Notes under the pieces: model-generated | Seen by the model: the letters and a program-made list of their open reading frames with translations, nothing else | Told to the model about the DNA's origin: nothing | The model's database searches: none | Translations under genes and position numbers: made by a program | Assembly: GCF_004004555.2 (NCBI RefSeq) | Contig: NZ_SACP01000024.1 | Coordinates: 1 to 64,000 of the forward strand | DNA length: 64,000 nt | DNA from: Methylobacterium oryzihabitans | GTDB lineage: Bacteria; Pseudomonadota; Alphaproteobacteria; Rhizobiales; Beijerinckiaceae | Reading direction: 5' to 3' | Shown here: piece by piece, positions 25,373 to 33,738 of the stretch | Layout of the letters: each line of letters opens with the position of its first letter | Position numbering within the stretch: position 1 is the stretch's first letter

Positions 25373-26184
25373 GCCGCCCTCCGCTGGAACAGCTTGGACA
25401 TCAGCGAGCGGCGCTCGGTCGGGATCACCATCGCGACGGTCTCGCCCTTGAGCCGGCGCACGGCGTCGGCATAGGCGCGGGCCGGGGCCGAGGCCGGGTT
25501 GTTGAGGGTGACCGGGCTGCCGACGTTCGAGGCCTTCAGCACCTCCTCGCTCTCGGGCACGACGGCGAGGAGCGGGATCGACAGGATCTCGAGCACGTCG
25601 TCGATCCGCAGCATCTCGCCGCGCTCGGCCCGGCCGGGCTCGTAGCGGGTCAGGATGAGGTGCTTCTCCATCGCCTCGCCCTTCTCGGCGCGGGCGGTCT
25701 TGGCATCGAGCAGGCCGATGATGCGGTCGGAATCACGCACCGAGGAGACCTCGGGGTTGCAGACCACTACCGCCACGTCGGCGTGGCGCATGGCCAGCGT
25801 CGCGCCGCGCTCGATGCCGGCGGGGCTGTCGCAGATCACCCAGTCGAACTTGTCGCGAAGCTCGTCCATCACCCGGGCGACGCCGGCATCGGTCAGCGCG
25901 TCCTTGTCGCGGGTCTGCGAGGCCGGCAGCAGCGACAGGCCGTCGAGGCGCTTGTCGCGGATCAGGGCCTGCGGCAGCTTGGCGTCGCCCTGGACCACGT
26001 TGATGAGGTCGTAGACCACCCGGCGCTCGGCACCCATGACGAGGTCGAGGTTGCGCAGGCCGACGTCGAAATCGACGACGCACACGCTCTGCCCCTGCTG
26101 GGCGAGGGCCGCACCGAGGGCGGCGGTGGTCGTCGTCTTGCCGACGCCGCCCTTGCCCGATGTCACAACCAGAACCTTTGCCAT
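25369..26184 (-). CDS. minD: septum site-determining ATPase MinD
   Basis: A 271-residue deviant-Walker ATPase with GKGGVGKTTTT at 10-20. Hallmarks include DFDVGLRNLDLVMG, CDSPAGIERGA and NPEVSSVRDSDRIIGLL. The C-terminal amphipathic membrane-targeting helix is MSKLFQRRAA. ATP-bound MinD dimers bind the membrane and recruit MinC and MinE. The start is the ATG at 26182-26184. It lies 179 bases downstream of minC, a gap largely taken up by a dispersed repeat. Confidence 0.97.
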   Translation of the reverse strand: MAKVLVVTSGKGGVGKTTTTAALGAALAQQGQSVCVVDFDVGLRNLDLVMGAERRVVYDLINVVQGDAKLPQALIRDKRLDGLSLLPASQTRDKDALTDAGVARVMDELRDKFDWVICDSPAGIERGATLAMRHADVAVVVCNPEVSSVRDSDRIIGLLDAKTARAEKGEAMEKHLILTRYEPGRAERGEMLRIDDVLEILSIPLLAVVPESEEVLKASNVGSPVTLNNPASAPARAYADAVRRLKGETVAMVIPTERRSLMSKLFQRRAA

Positions 26185-26260
26185 CGTGTCGCTCCCCTGA
26201 AAGGGCATCGTCGTCGCGTGAGGTGGATCCGGGCGGGGCCGCCCGGAGGCATTCCGTGGG

Positions 26261-26367
26261 CTGGAGCATTTTCCGACGAAGTGGAAACCGGTTCGTCGTA
26301 GAAAATGCGGCAAGCTCAAAGACCTAGAGAAGCTTCGCGATTGCAGCGCGATCGTGACGTGCTCTAG
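26261..26367. repeat. 107-bp intergenic repeat between minC and minD
   Basis: Ends CTGGAGCA and TGCTCTAG form inverted repeats. The interior has the hairpin GCATTTTC...GAAAATGC and the block GAAGCTTCGCGATTGCAGCG. Repeats of this type (GCATTTTCCGACGAAGTGGAA...) are recalled as common in rhizobial-group genomes. The minC stop codon TAG (26364-26366) is part of its end. Confidence 0.7.
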
Positions 26368-27308
26368 TCGAGGGGCGCCATGCGCAGGGCGTCGCTCTCG
26401 AGCCAGACCTGGACCGGCTTGTCGCGCAGCTTCGGGTCGGTGGTGTCGGCGGTGCGGAACAGCCCGTCGATGCCGAGCAGCTCCGGCTGGAAGCGCCGGC
26501 AGTAGATCCGGGCGCGGGGATTGCCGCCGGCGCCGGCGATGGCCCGGCCGCGCAGGGTGCCGTAGACGTGGATCGAGCCGCCGGCGAGGATCTCGGCGCC
26601 CGAGGCGACCGAGCCCATCACCGTCACGTCGCCCTCGGGGTGGTAGATGCACTGGCCCGAGCGGACCGGGCTCTCCAGCACCAGGGAACTCGGCTTGCGC
26701 TTCTCGGGCGCCGGCACCGGCGGAGCCGGCGGCACCGGAACCGTCGTGGCGTCGGCCGGACGGCCGCCGGCGAGGAGCGGCGGCAGGCCGGGGACGAGCC
26801 AGGACGGGTCGGCCCGCTCGATGCCCATGATGCGGATGCCGCGGCGCTCGAGCTCGGCGAGGACGGCGCCGATGTCCGGCCCGGCCTGCGTCGGGGCGGT
26901 CGCCTCGGGTGCCTCGACCGCAGGCGGCATCGGCTCGGCCGGAACCGCCTCGGCGGACGCCGCGACCGGGGTCGAAGCGGCGGGAACCTCGGGCGAGGTC
27001 TCCACCTCGGGCGAGGCCTGCGCCTCGGACGAGGTCGCGGGCGCGGCCGGAGCCTCGGGCGCCGGGGCGTCCGCGGCGGGCTGCGGCGCCGGCACCGGCG
27101 TCATCCCCGCGAGGTCGAGGATGACGGCGCGCTCGGCGAACAGCGTCGGGGAGCGGGCCAGCAGGGCGTCCAGGTTCGCGAACCAGTCGCCGAGGGGCAT
27201 CTCCGGGGCGAGCACGAGCGCCCGGAAGGAGCGGCCGCGCAGCGGAAGAGAGGGGCGGGTGGGGCTGATGCTGGTCACGTTGGTTGACGAGTTGTGAACG
27301 AGCCCCAT
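26364..27308 (-). CDS. minC: septum site-determining protein MinC
   Basis: A 314-residue MinC. The N-terminal FtsZ-antagonist domain (FRALVLAPEMPLGDWFANLDALLARSP) is followed by a long Ala/Pro/Glu-rich linker (about 80-195). The C-terminal beta-helix domain has VLESPVRSGQCIYHPEGDVTVMGSVASGAEILAGGSI and GRAIAGAGGN. It binds MinD at the membrane and blocks FtsZ polymerisation near the poles. The linker is longer than in E. coli MinC (231 aa), as in other alphaproteobacteria. The start is the ATG at 27306-27308; no strong ribosome binding site is seen, so a nearby GTG could also be used. The stop codon is inside the downstream repeat. Confidence 0.94.
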   Translation of the reverse strand: MGLVHNSSTNVTSISPTRPSLPLRGRSFRALVLAPEMPLGDWFANLDALLARSPTLFAERAVILDLAGMTPVPAPQPAADAPAPEAPAAPATSSEAQASPEVETSPEVPAASTPVAASAEAVPAEPMPPAVEAPEATAPTQAGPDIGAVLAELERRGIRIMGIERADPSWLVPGLPPLLAGGRPADATTVPVPPAPPVPAPEKRKPSSLVLESPVRSGQCIYHPEGDVTVMGSVASGAEILAGGSIHVYGTLRGRAIAGAGGNPRARIYCRRFQPELLGIDGLFRTADTTDPKLRDKPVQVWLESDALRMAPLD

Positions 27309-27436
27309 CAAGCACGCGCCATGGTTACCGGACTGTTAACGAGGCGCGTCCGCCTGCACGAAACCGCAGGATTTCTTAACGGGCCGCGGCTCCCCTGCTC
27401 GCTCGGCCGCCGGCGGCAGCCGTCCCCGAACGAGAA

Positions 27437-27464
27437 CGGCGCGCGACCTGGGGGTCGCGCGCCG
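27437..27464 (-). terminator. hairpin after dctA
   Basis: A perfect 12-bp GC-rich stem (27437-27448 with 27453-27464) with a TGGG loop sits 37 bases beyond the dctA stop. It precedes minC and probably ends the dctA transcript. Confidence 0.65.
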
Positions 27465-27500
27465 CAAGCAAGGTCCGGCATCCGGGGAGTGACGCCGGCC

Positions 27501-28847
27501 TTACTCCGCCGGCTGGAGGGCCGGCAGCCGCTCGTCGGCCAGGGGGAGCGGGCTGCCGTCGAGGGCGGCCTTGAGCCGCGCGTCGTCGCACTCGCCTTCC
27601 CAGCGCGCCACCACGATGCAGGCGACCGCGTTGCCGATGAAGTTGGTGAGCGCCCGGCACTCCGACATGAAGCGGTCGATGCCGAGGATCAGCGCCATGC
27701 CGACGACCGGCACGGAGGGGACCACCGCGAGGGTCGCCGCCAGGGTGATGAAGCCCGAGCCGGTGACGCCGGCCGCGCCCTTGGAGGAGAGCATCGCGAC
27801 GAGGAGCAGCAGGGCCTGCTCGCCGTAGCCGAGCTGGGTGTCGGTGGCCTGGGCGATGAAGAGCGCCGCCATCGTCATGTAGATGTTGGTGCCGTCGAGG
27901 TTGAACGAGTAGCCGGTCGGGACCACGAGGCCGACGACGGGCTTCGAGCAGCCGGCACGCTCCATCTTCTCGAGCAGCGAGGGCAGGGCCGACTCGGAGG
28001 ACGAGGTGCCGAGGACGAGGAGCAGCTCCTCCTTGATGTAGCGGATCAGCTTGACGATCGAGAAGCCGTTGTAGCGCGCGACCGCGCCGAGGATGAGGAA
28101 GACGAAGATCGCCGAGGTCAGGTAGAAGGCGCCGACGAGGTAGGCGAGGTTGGCGAGCGAGGCGATGCCGTACTTGCCGATGGTGAAGGCCATCGCGCCG
28201 AAGGCGCCGATCGGGGCGACCTTCATGATGATGTGGACGACGCCGAAGATCGCCTCGGACAGGATCTTGATGAAGTCGAGGACCGGCTTGCCGCGGTCGC
28301 CCAGGAAGGCGAGGCCGAAGCCGAACAGCACCGAGAAGAACAGGACCTGGAGGATCTCACCGCCCGAGAACGCGCCCACGGCGGTCGACGGGATGATGTT
28401 CATCAGGAAGTCGGTGATCGTCTGCGTCTTCGCCTTCTCGGCGTACATCGCGATCTGCTTGGGATCGAGCGACTTCGGATCGATGTGCATGCCCGCGCCC
28501 GGCTGGACGAGGTTCGCCACGATCAGGCCGACGATCAGCGCCAGCGTCGAGAAGGTCAGGAAGTAGAGCAGCGCCTTGCCGCCGACCCGGCCGACCTTCT
28601 CGAGGTTGGTCATGCCGGCGATGCCCGACACCACCGTGAGGAAGATCACCGGCGCGATGATCATCTTGACGAGCTTGATGAAGGCGTCCCCGAGCGGCTT
28701 CATGTCGGCGCCGAGTTGGGGGTAGAAGTGCCCGAGCGTGATGCCGATGGCGACCGCGACAAGGACCTGGAAGTACAGGGTCCGGTAGATCGGCTTGGGG
28801 GCGGGGGGGGCGTGGGGCGCGGTGAGCGGTGAAGGAACGGCAGCCAT
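27501..28847 (-). CDS. dctA: C4-dicarboxylate transport protein DctA
   Basis: A 448-residue DAACS-family symporter for succinate, fumarate and malate. Signatures include PQLGADMKPLGDAFIKLVKM and VFLTVVSGIAGM. The family core has GTSSSESALPSLLEKME, PTGYSFNLDGTNIYM, LSSKGAAGVTGSGFITLAATL and DRFMSECRALTNFIGN. There are about eight membrane helices plus two re-entrant hairpins. The ATG at 28845-28847 has GGGAGA upstream. A consensus sigma-54 promoter and a DctD-type palindrome lie in the divergent region, so expression should depend on the adjacent DctB-DctD system and dicarboxylate supply. Confidence 0.96.
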   Translation of the reverse strand: MAAVPSPLTAPHAPPAPKPIYRTLYFQVLVAVAIGITLGHFYPQLGADMKPLGDAFIKLVKMIIAPVIFLTVVSGIAGMTNLEKVGRVGGKALLYFLTFSTLALIVGLIVANLVQPGAGMHIDPKSLDPKQIAMYAEKAKTQTITDFLMNIIPSTAVGAFSGGEILQVLFFSVLFGFGLAFLGDRGKPVLDFIKILSEAIFGVVHIIMKVAPIGAFGAMAFTIGKYGIASLANLAYLVGAFYLTSAIFVFLILGAVARYNGFSIVKLIRYIKEELLLVLGTSSSESALPSLLEKMERAGCSKPVVGLVVPTGYSFNLDGTNIYMTMAALFIAQATDTQLGYGEQALLLLVAMLSSKGAAGVTGSGFITLAATLAVVPSVPVVGMALILGIDRFMSECRALTNFIGNAVACIVVARWEGECDDARLKAALDGSPLPLADERLPALQPAE

Positions 28848-28929
28848 CGGACGTTCTCCCTGGGCTGTGGAGTTGAAGGATCGGCGGTTCGGGACGCGGG
28901 CGGGGGCCCGGGCTCCGTCGCGCTTGGTC

Positions 28930-31026
28930 TTGGCCTCGCGGCTGGCAGCCCTGCTCAAGCGGCATGGCTGCGTTACGAGCCTGGAATGGCAACCGGCGTG
29001 CCAGCCGGCGATCGGAACGAAAATTCCGTTAACTGTCTGTCAAACGAAGAATTTTTCCGACGCCGGCGAATCCGGCGCCGCGACGTCATCCGGGGTTTCG
29101 CACGAAGGCCAAAAAATCCGTGCGGAAATCCGCACGCGGCCGGGGGCGCCGCCGCCGGGCTGGCCGCGGCTGCTGCCGTGGATCGCCGGGCTGGTCCTGA
29201 TCGGGCTGGCGGCGCTCCTGGCCGGGCGGGTCGCGGCGCGGTTCGCCCTCGCCGACCTCGTGCGCTCCGCCGACGCCACCCTCGCGCTCCAGGGCGCGGC
29301 GCTGCGGGCCGAGATGCGCGCGCAGGCCGCGCTGCCGCTGGCGCTCGCCACCGATCCGCAGATCGCCGCGGCCGTCGGACCGGATCCCGATCCGGCCCTG
29401 CTCGGGGCGGTCGACCGGCGGCTCGCCGAGATCGCGTCGGCGACCGGAGCGGCCACCCTCTACGTCATCCGGGGCAACGGCCTGACCGTGGCGGCGAGCA
29501 ACTCCGGCGAGCCGACGAGCTTCGTGGGCAACAACTACGCCTTCCGCCCGTACTTCCGACAGGCGCTGGAGACCGGAGGCGGCTCCCAGTTCGCCCTCGG
29601 CACCACCAGCCGCCGGGCCGGCCTCTACCTGTCCAGGAGGGTGCCGGCCCCGGGCGGCGCCGGCGTCGTCGTGGTCAAGATCGAGTTCGAGACCATCGAG
29701 GCGGCGTGGCAGGCGGCGGGCGAATCGGTGTTCGTCACCGATCCCCGCGGCATCGTGCTGGTGGCGAGCGACCCGGCCTGGCGTTTCGCCGCCCTCGATC
29801 CGATCTCGCCCGAGGAGCGCCAGCGCATCCGCCACAGCCTCGAATTCGGCGCCGCACCGCTCTCGCCGCTGCCGTTCTTCCCGGCCGAGGGCGACGAGGG
29901 CCTGATCCGGGTCTCCGCCGGCCCGGTGCCGGCGCGGCTGTTCCTGCACCGGCAGGCCCCGGTCTCGCCGGACGGCGTGGGGCCGGGGGCGGGCTGGCGC
30001 CTGCACACCCTGACGCCGGCCGGGCCCGCCCTCGAGCGCGAGCGCGTCCAGGCCCAGATCATCGCCGCCCTGGTCACCGGCCTGGCGGGCATCGGGCTCG
30101 CGATCGTCCTCGACCGCCGGCGGCGCGTGAGCGTGCGCTTTGCCGAGGCCGCGGCCCGGCGCGAGGAACTGGAGGCGCGGGTGGACGAGCGCACCCGCGA
30201 ACTCACCGGCGCCAACCGGCGGCTCCTCGCCGAGATCGAGGAGCGCCGGCGGGCGGAGGCCGAGCGCGAGCGCCTCGGCCACGAGCTCGCCCAGGCGGCG
30301 CGCCTCGCCGCCCTCGGCCAGTTCGCCGCCAGCATGGCGCACGAGATCAACCAGCCGCTGGCGGCGATCCGCTCCTATGCCGACAACACCGCGATCCTGG
30401 TGCAGCGCGGCCGCCTCGACGACGCGCGCGAGAACTTTTCCGCCATCGGCCGCCTGACCGACCGCATCGCCGGGCTGACGCGCCAGCTCAAGGGCTTCGC
30501 GCGGCGCGCCTCGGGCCGGCGCGAGCCGGTCGACCTCGCGGCGGTGATCCGCGGCAGCCTCGAGGTGGTGGAGGCCCGGGCGCTCGCCGCCGGCGTCGTC
30601 CTGGCGCCGAGCCTGCCGGACCCGGTCCCGGCGGTGCTCGGGGAGGGGCCGCGGCTGGAGCAGGTCGTGGTCAACCTGCTCCAGAACGCCGTCGACGCGG
30701 TGGCGAACCACCCGGCCCCCCGGGTCCGGCTCTCTGTGACCGAGGCCGGCGAGCGGGTGGCGCTCGAGGTCGCCGACAACGGCCCGGGCATCCCCGAGGA
30801 GGAGCGGGCGCGGGTGTTCGACGCCTTCTTCACCACCAAGCCCGAGGGCCTCGGCCTCGGGCTCGCCATCTCCCGCGGCATCGTCGAGGAGAGCGGCGGC
30901 ACGCTCACCGTCGGCGTCGCCCCGGAGGGCGGGGCGCTGATGCGCGTCGAACTCTCCCGCGCCCCCGACCTCGCCGCCCCGTTCCCCGACAAGTTCTCGC
31001 AGCCGCCGGCCGGGAGCCGCCGATGA
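28930..31026 (+). CDS. dctB: C4-dicarboxylate sensor histidine kinase DctB
   Basis: Domain order is transmembrane helix 1 (WPRLLPWIAGLVLIGLAALL), then a periplasmic double-PAS-like sensor with GNNYAFRPYFRQAL and GTTSRRAGLYLSRRV (dicarboxylate-binding), then a second helix (IIAALVTGLAGIGLAIVL). A coiled coil (ELEARVDERTRELTGANRRL) precedes the HisKA H-box ASMAHEINQPLAAIRSYADN, and the ATPase domain has NLLQNAVDAV, DNGPGI and LGLGLAISRGI. The start is uncertain: between the dctA region and helix 1 this frame has no ATG, only TTG/GTG codons. I used the nearest TTG (28930) as a lower bound; a family-sized protein would start near 29100. The stop overlaps the dctD start (ATGA). Confidence 0.85.
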   Translation: MASRLAALLKRHGCVTSLEWQPACQPAIGTKIPLTVCQTKNFSDAGESGAATSSGVSHEGQKIRAEIRTRPGAPPPGWPRLLPWIAGLVLIGLAALLAGRVAARFALADLVRSADATLALQGAALRAEMRAQAALPLALATDPQIAAAVGPDPDPALLGAVDRRLAEIASATGAATLYVIRGNGLTVAASNSGEPTSFVGNNYAFRPYFRQALETGGGSQFALGTTSRRAGLYLSRRVPAPGGAGVVVVKIEFETIEAAWQAAGESVFVTDPRGIVLVASDPAWRFAALDPISPEERQRIRHSLEFGAAPLSPLPFFPAEGDEGLIRVSAGPVPARLFLHRQAPVSPDGVGPGAGWRLHTLTPAGPALERERVQAQIIAALVTGLAGIGLAIVLDRRRRVSVRFAEAAARREELEARVDERTRELTGANRRLLAEIEERRRAEAERERLGHELAQAARLAALGQFAASMAHEINQPLAAIRSYADNTAILVQRGRLDDARENFSAIGRLTDRIAGLTRQLKGFARRASGRREPVDLAAVIRGSLEVVEARALAAGVVLAPSLPDPVPAVLGEGPRLEQVVVNLLQNAVDAVANHPAPRVRLSVTEAGERVALEVADNGPGIPEEERARVFDAFFTTKPEGLGLGLAISRGIVEESGGTLTVGVAPEGGALMRVELSRAPDLAAPFPDKFSQPPAGSRR
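28987..29004 (-). promoter_or_regulatory. sigma-54 promoter of dctA
   Basis: The reverse strand reads TGGCACG-N4-TTGC, an exact match to the -24/-12 consensus. The -24 element is at forward 28997-29003 and the -12 element at 28989-28992. Transcription would start about 12 bases further on, near 28977, leaving a leader of about 130 bases before the dctA ATG. Confidence 0.85.
29119..29136. promoter_or_regulatory. DctD upstream activating site
   Basis: The perfect palindrome CGTGCGGA-AA-TCCGCACG lies about 150 bases upstream of the predicted dctA start point. It resembles DctD-binding sites known from rhizobial dctA promoters. A weaker half-site (TTTCGCACGA, 29095-29104) lies nearby and may be a second, lower-affinity site. 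It falls inside the open frame upstream of DctB helix 1. Confidence 0.75.
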
Positions 31027-32363
31027 GCACCGACCCCGATCGCATCATCTTCGTCGACGACGAGGAGGACGTCCGCCGGGCCAACCGGCAGAGCCTCGAA
31101 CTCGACGGCTTCACGGTCGAGGCGTTCGACAGCGCCGAGCCCGCCCTCAGGGCGATCCTGGCGGCGCCGCCGGGCGTCGTCGTCACCGACGTGCGGCTGC
31201 CCGGCCTCGACGGGATCGGGCTGTTCGAGGCGATCGCGGAGGCCGATCCCGACCTGCCGGTCATCCTCATCACCGGCCACGGCGACATCCGCATGGCGGT
31301 GCGGGCGATGCGGGCGGGAGCCTACGACTTCCTCGCCAAGCCCTATCCGGCCGACCAGCTCGTCGGCTCGGTGCGCCGCGCCCTGGAGCGGCGCCGGCTG
31401 GTGACCGAGAACCGGGCGCTGCGGGCGAGCCTCGACGCGGCGCTCGCCGACGATCCGGCCTTCCTCGGCGTCTCGCCGGAGGTCGTGCGCCTGCGCCAGC
31501 TCGTGCGCGACGTCGCGCAGGCCGACGTCGACGTGCTGGTGCTCGGCGAGACCGGATCGGGCAAGGAGGTGGTGGCGAACGCGCTGCACCGCTGGAGCCG
31601 GCGGGCGCGGGGCCATTTCGTCGCGCTCAATTGCGGCGCGATGCCCGACAGCGTGGTCGAGAGCGAGCTGTTCGGCCACGAGGCCGGCGCCTTCACGGGG
31701 GCGCTCAAGCGCCGGGTCGGCCGGATCGAGCACGCCCATCGCGGCACGCTGTTCCTCGACGAGATCGAGAGCATGCCGCTCGGGCTCCAGGTCAAGTTCC
31801 TGCGGGTTCTGCAGGAGCGGGCGGTCGAACCGCTCGGCACCAACGAGATCCGCCCGGTCGACATCCGGGTGGTGGCGGCGACGAAGGTCGACCTGCAGCA
31901 GGCTGCGGCCCAGGGCACGTTCCGCGACGACCTGTATTACCGGCTCAACGTGGTCTCGGTGGCGATCCCGCCGCTGCGCGAGCGGCGGGAGGACGTGATG
32001 CTGCTGTTCGAGCACTTCCTCGCCCGGGCGGCGGAGCGGTTCAACCGCGAGGCGCCGGCGGTGACGCAGGCGGTGCGCGACCACCTGCGCCGGCACGACT
32101 GGCCCGGCAACGTGCGCGAGCTCGGCCACTTCGCCGAGCGCTACGCCCTCGGCTTCGCCCAGATCGAGGCCCCGGCGGCCGGGACCGCGCGGGCGCTGAG
32201 CCTCGCCGAGCAGATGGACCGCCACGAGCGCGCCCTGATCCGCGAGGAGCTGATCGCCGCCGGCGGCGACGTGCGCCTCGCGGCGGAGGCGCTCGGGACC
32301 CCGCGCAAGACGCTCTACGACAAGCTCACCCGCCACGGGCTCGACCCGACGCAGTACCGCTAA
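31023..32363 (+). CDS. dctD: C4-dicarboxylate response regulator DctD
   Basis: A 446-residue NtrC-family activator. The receiver domain has an acidic pocket (VDDEED), phospho-acceptor Asp56 in VVVTDVRLPG, and Lys106. The AAA+ domain has Walker A GETGSGKE (about 175-182), the sigma-54 contact loop GAFTGA (222-227), and Walker B GTLFLDEIESM. The C-terminal Fis-type HTH is RLAAEALGTPRKTLYDKL. Phosphorylated DctD activates dctA from the sigma-54 promoter at 28987-29004. The start codon overlaps the dctB stop. The TAA stop (32361-32363) is the first triplet of a dispersed repeat. Confidence 0.95.
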   Translation: MSTDPDRIIFVDDEEDVRRANRQSLELDGFTVEAFDSAEPALRAILAAPPGVVVTDVRLPGLDGIGLFEAIAEADPDLPVILITGHGDIRMAVRAMRAGAYDFLAKPYPADQLVGSVRRALERRRLVTENRALRASLDAALADDPAFLGVSPEVVRLRQLVRDVAQADVDVLVLGETGSGKEVVANALHRWSRRARGHFVALNCGAMPDSVVESELFGHEAGAFTGALKRRVGRIEHAHRGTLFLDEIESMPLGLQVKFLRVLQERAVEPLGTNEIRPVDIRVVAATKVDLQQAAAQGTFRDDLYYRLNVVSVAIPPLRERREDVMLLFEHFLARAAERFNREAPAVTQAVRDHLRRHDWPGNVRELGHFAERYALGFAQIEAPAAGTARALSLAEQMDRHERALIREELIAAGGDVRLAAEALGTPRKTLYDKLTRHGLDPTQYR

Positions 32364-32464
32364 GCAGACTTGCGTTGGCAAGCCAACGCTTCGTCCGCTT
32401 AGTTCATTGTTTTGTCGCAGATTTTTGTCGCAGAACCGGCGGCCACTTCTGCGAAATCTGCTTA
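32361..32464. repeat. 104-bp intergenic repeat sharing the dctD stop codon
   Basis: The element begins TAAGCAGA and ends TCTGCTTA (8-bp perfect inverted ends). Inside are the hairpin CGTTGGCAAGCCAACG and related TTGTCGCAGA/TCTGCGA blocks. Its first three bases are the dctD stop codon and its right end lies 3 bases from the TAA stop of the convergent esterase gene. A repeat of this kind is recalled as frequent in related genomes. Confidence 0.7.
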
Positions 32465-32466
32465 GG

Positions 32467-33738
32467 TTACCCCTGCGGCATTGGGTGCTCGGCGAAGAAC
32501 CGCCACATCTCCCGCGAGGCGTCGGGCCCGTGCGGGTCGGTGTAGCTGCCGGCCGGGTCGCCGCCCGACCAGGCGTGGCCGCTGCCCTCGATCACCCAGT
32601 GCTCGAAGTCTGGACGGCCTTGCGCGTCGCGGTAGATCGTCCGCTGCCAGGAATGGCCGCCGGAGACCTGCCCGGCCTCGCGGCGCAGCTCGACCACGGC
32701 GGCGGCCGCGATGACCTGGGCGCCGTTGCGGGGATGGACCGTGGTGTCGCGGGCGCCGTGGAACACGATGGTCGGGGCCAGGGCGCCGCCCTGGGGTGCG
32801 GCGGCGGCGCCCTGGCGCATCGCCATCATGGCCGAGGGCAGGTCGTGGGCGGCCCCGGCGCACAGGCCGGAATGGACGCCGACCGCCGCGTAGAGGTCGG
32901 GATAGGCGGCGCCGAGATTGGCCGCCGCCGCGCCTCCGGCCGAGAGCCCGGCGACGTAGACCCGCCGGGGATCGATCGCGAACTCCGCCATCACCGCCCG
33001 GGTCAGGCCGGCGACGATCGCCGCCTCGCCGCGGTCGCGGCCCTGGTCGGCGGTGTTGAACCAGTTCCAGCAGCGGGCGTGGTTGGCCGCGGCGGTCTGG
33101 GCCGGATAGGCGACCAGGAAGGTCTCGGCCTCGGCGATGCGGTTCATGCCGGTGCCGGCGGCGAAGTCGTCGGGGTTCTGGGTGCAGCCGTGCAGCATCA
33201 CGACGAGGGGCACCGGCTGGCCGCGATACCCGCCCGGCACGTAGAGCTTGTAGCCGCGCTGACCGGCGGTGCCGGCGAAGCTGCGCTCCTCCATGCCGAG
33301 GTCGGGCGCCGGGGACGAGCCGGGGGTCAGGCCGTCGAGCAGCGGGCCGAGGGGGCGGCCGAACCGCTGGGCGAGGTCGCGCAGGCCCTCCGGCAGGCCC
33401 GACAATCCCCCGGCCGGCAGGCCGCCGGTCGGCAGGCCGCCCAGCGGAAATCCCCCTGCCGGCAGGCCGGACGGGAACCCGGACGGCATCTCCGCCGCGC
33501 CGCGCTCGCGCGGGGCCTCGCCGGCAGCAGGCTGCGGCTCGGGCCGCGGCCCAGGCTCGGCGACGCGCTCGGCCACGAGGTCGAGGGTCGGCGGTTCGAG
33601 AACCCCGGCCTGCCCGGCGGGTTCGGCCGCGGCCTCGCCGCGCAGGTTGCGCTGGATCACCGCGACCGCCTCGCCGAGGCGGCCGGCCCCGGTGAGCCGG
33701 GTGGCCTCGATGACGCCGGGAAGGAGCTTGCTGCGCAT
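32467..33738 (-). CDS. PHB-depolymerase-family esterase
   Basis: A 423-residue alpha/beta hydrolase of the esterase/PHB depolymerase (LpqC-like) group. The catalytic domain starts at about residue 155. The oxyanion region is VVMLHGCTQNPDDFA (about 180-193), followed by CWNWFN and the lipase box GLSAGG (Ser266). DTTVHPRN should contain the acid region, and GSGHAWSGG the catalytic His. There is no signal peptide, so it may act on intracellular polyester or small esters. The N-terminal 150 residues are unusual: Pro/Glu-rich with an array of GLPxGG-type repeats (about 87-117). The ATG at 33736-33738 gives MRSKLLPGVIEATRL, an N-terminus typical of these proteins. Confidence 0.85.
   Translation of the reverse strand: MRSKLLPGVIEATRLTGAGRLGEAVAVIQRNLRGEAAAEPAGQAGVLEPPTLDLVAERVAEPGPRPEPQPAAGEAPRERGAAEMPSGFPSGLPAGGFPLGGLPTGGLPAGGLSGLPEGLRDLAQRFGRPLGPLLDGLTPGSSPAPDLGMEERSFAGTAGQRGYKLYVPGGYRGQPVPLVVMLHGCTQNPDDFAAGTGMNRIAEAETFLVAYPAQTAAANHARCWNWFNTADQGRDRGEAAIVAGLTRAVMAEFAIDPRRVYVAGLSAGGAAAANLGAAYPDLYAAVGVHSGLCAGAAHDLPSAMMAMRQGAAAAPQGGALAPTIVFHGARDTTVHPRNGAQVIAAAAVVELRREAGQVSGGHSWQRTIYRDAQGRPDFEHWVIEGSGHAWSGGDPAGSYTDPHGPDASREMWRFFAEHPMPQG

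Noticed and set aside
28986..29160. ATG at 28986 as the dctB start
   Set aside because: It is in a different frame (that of dctD's upstream shadow), and no frameshift evidence exists in the given sequence. It is kept only as a possible sequencing-error explanation.
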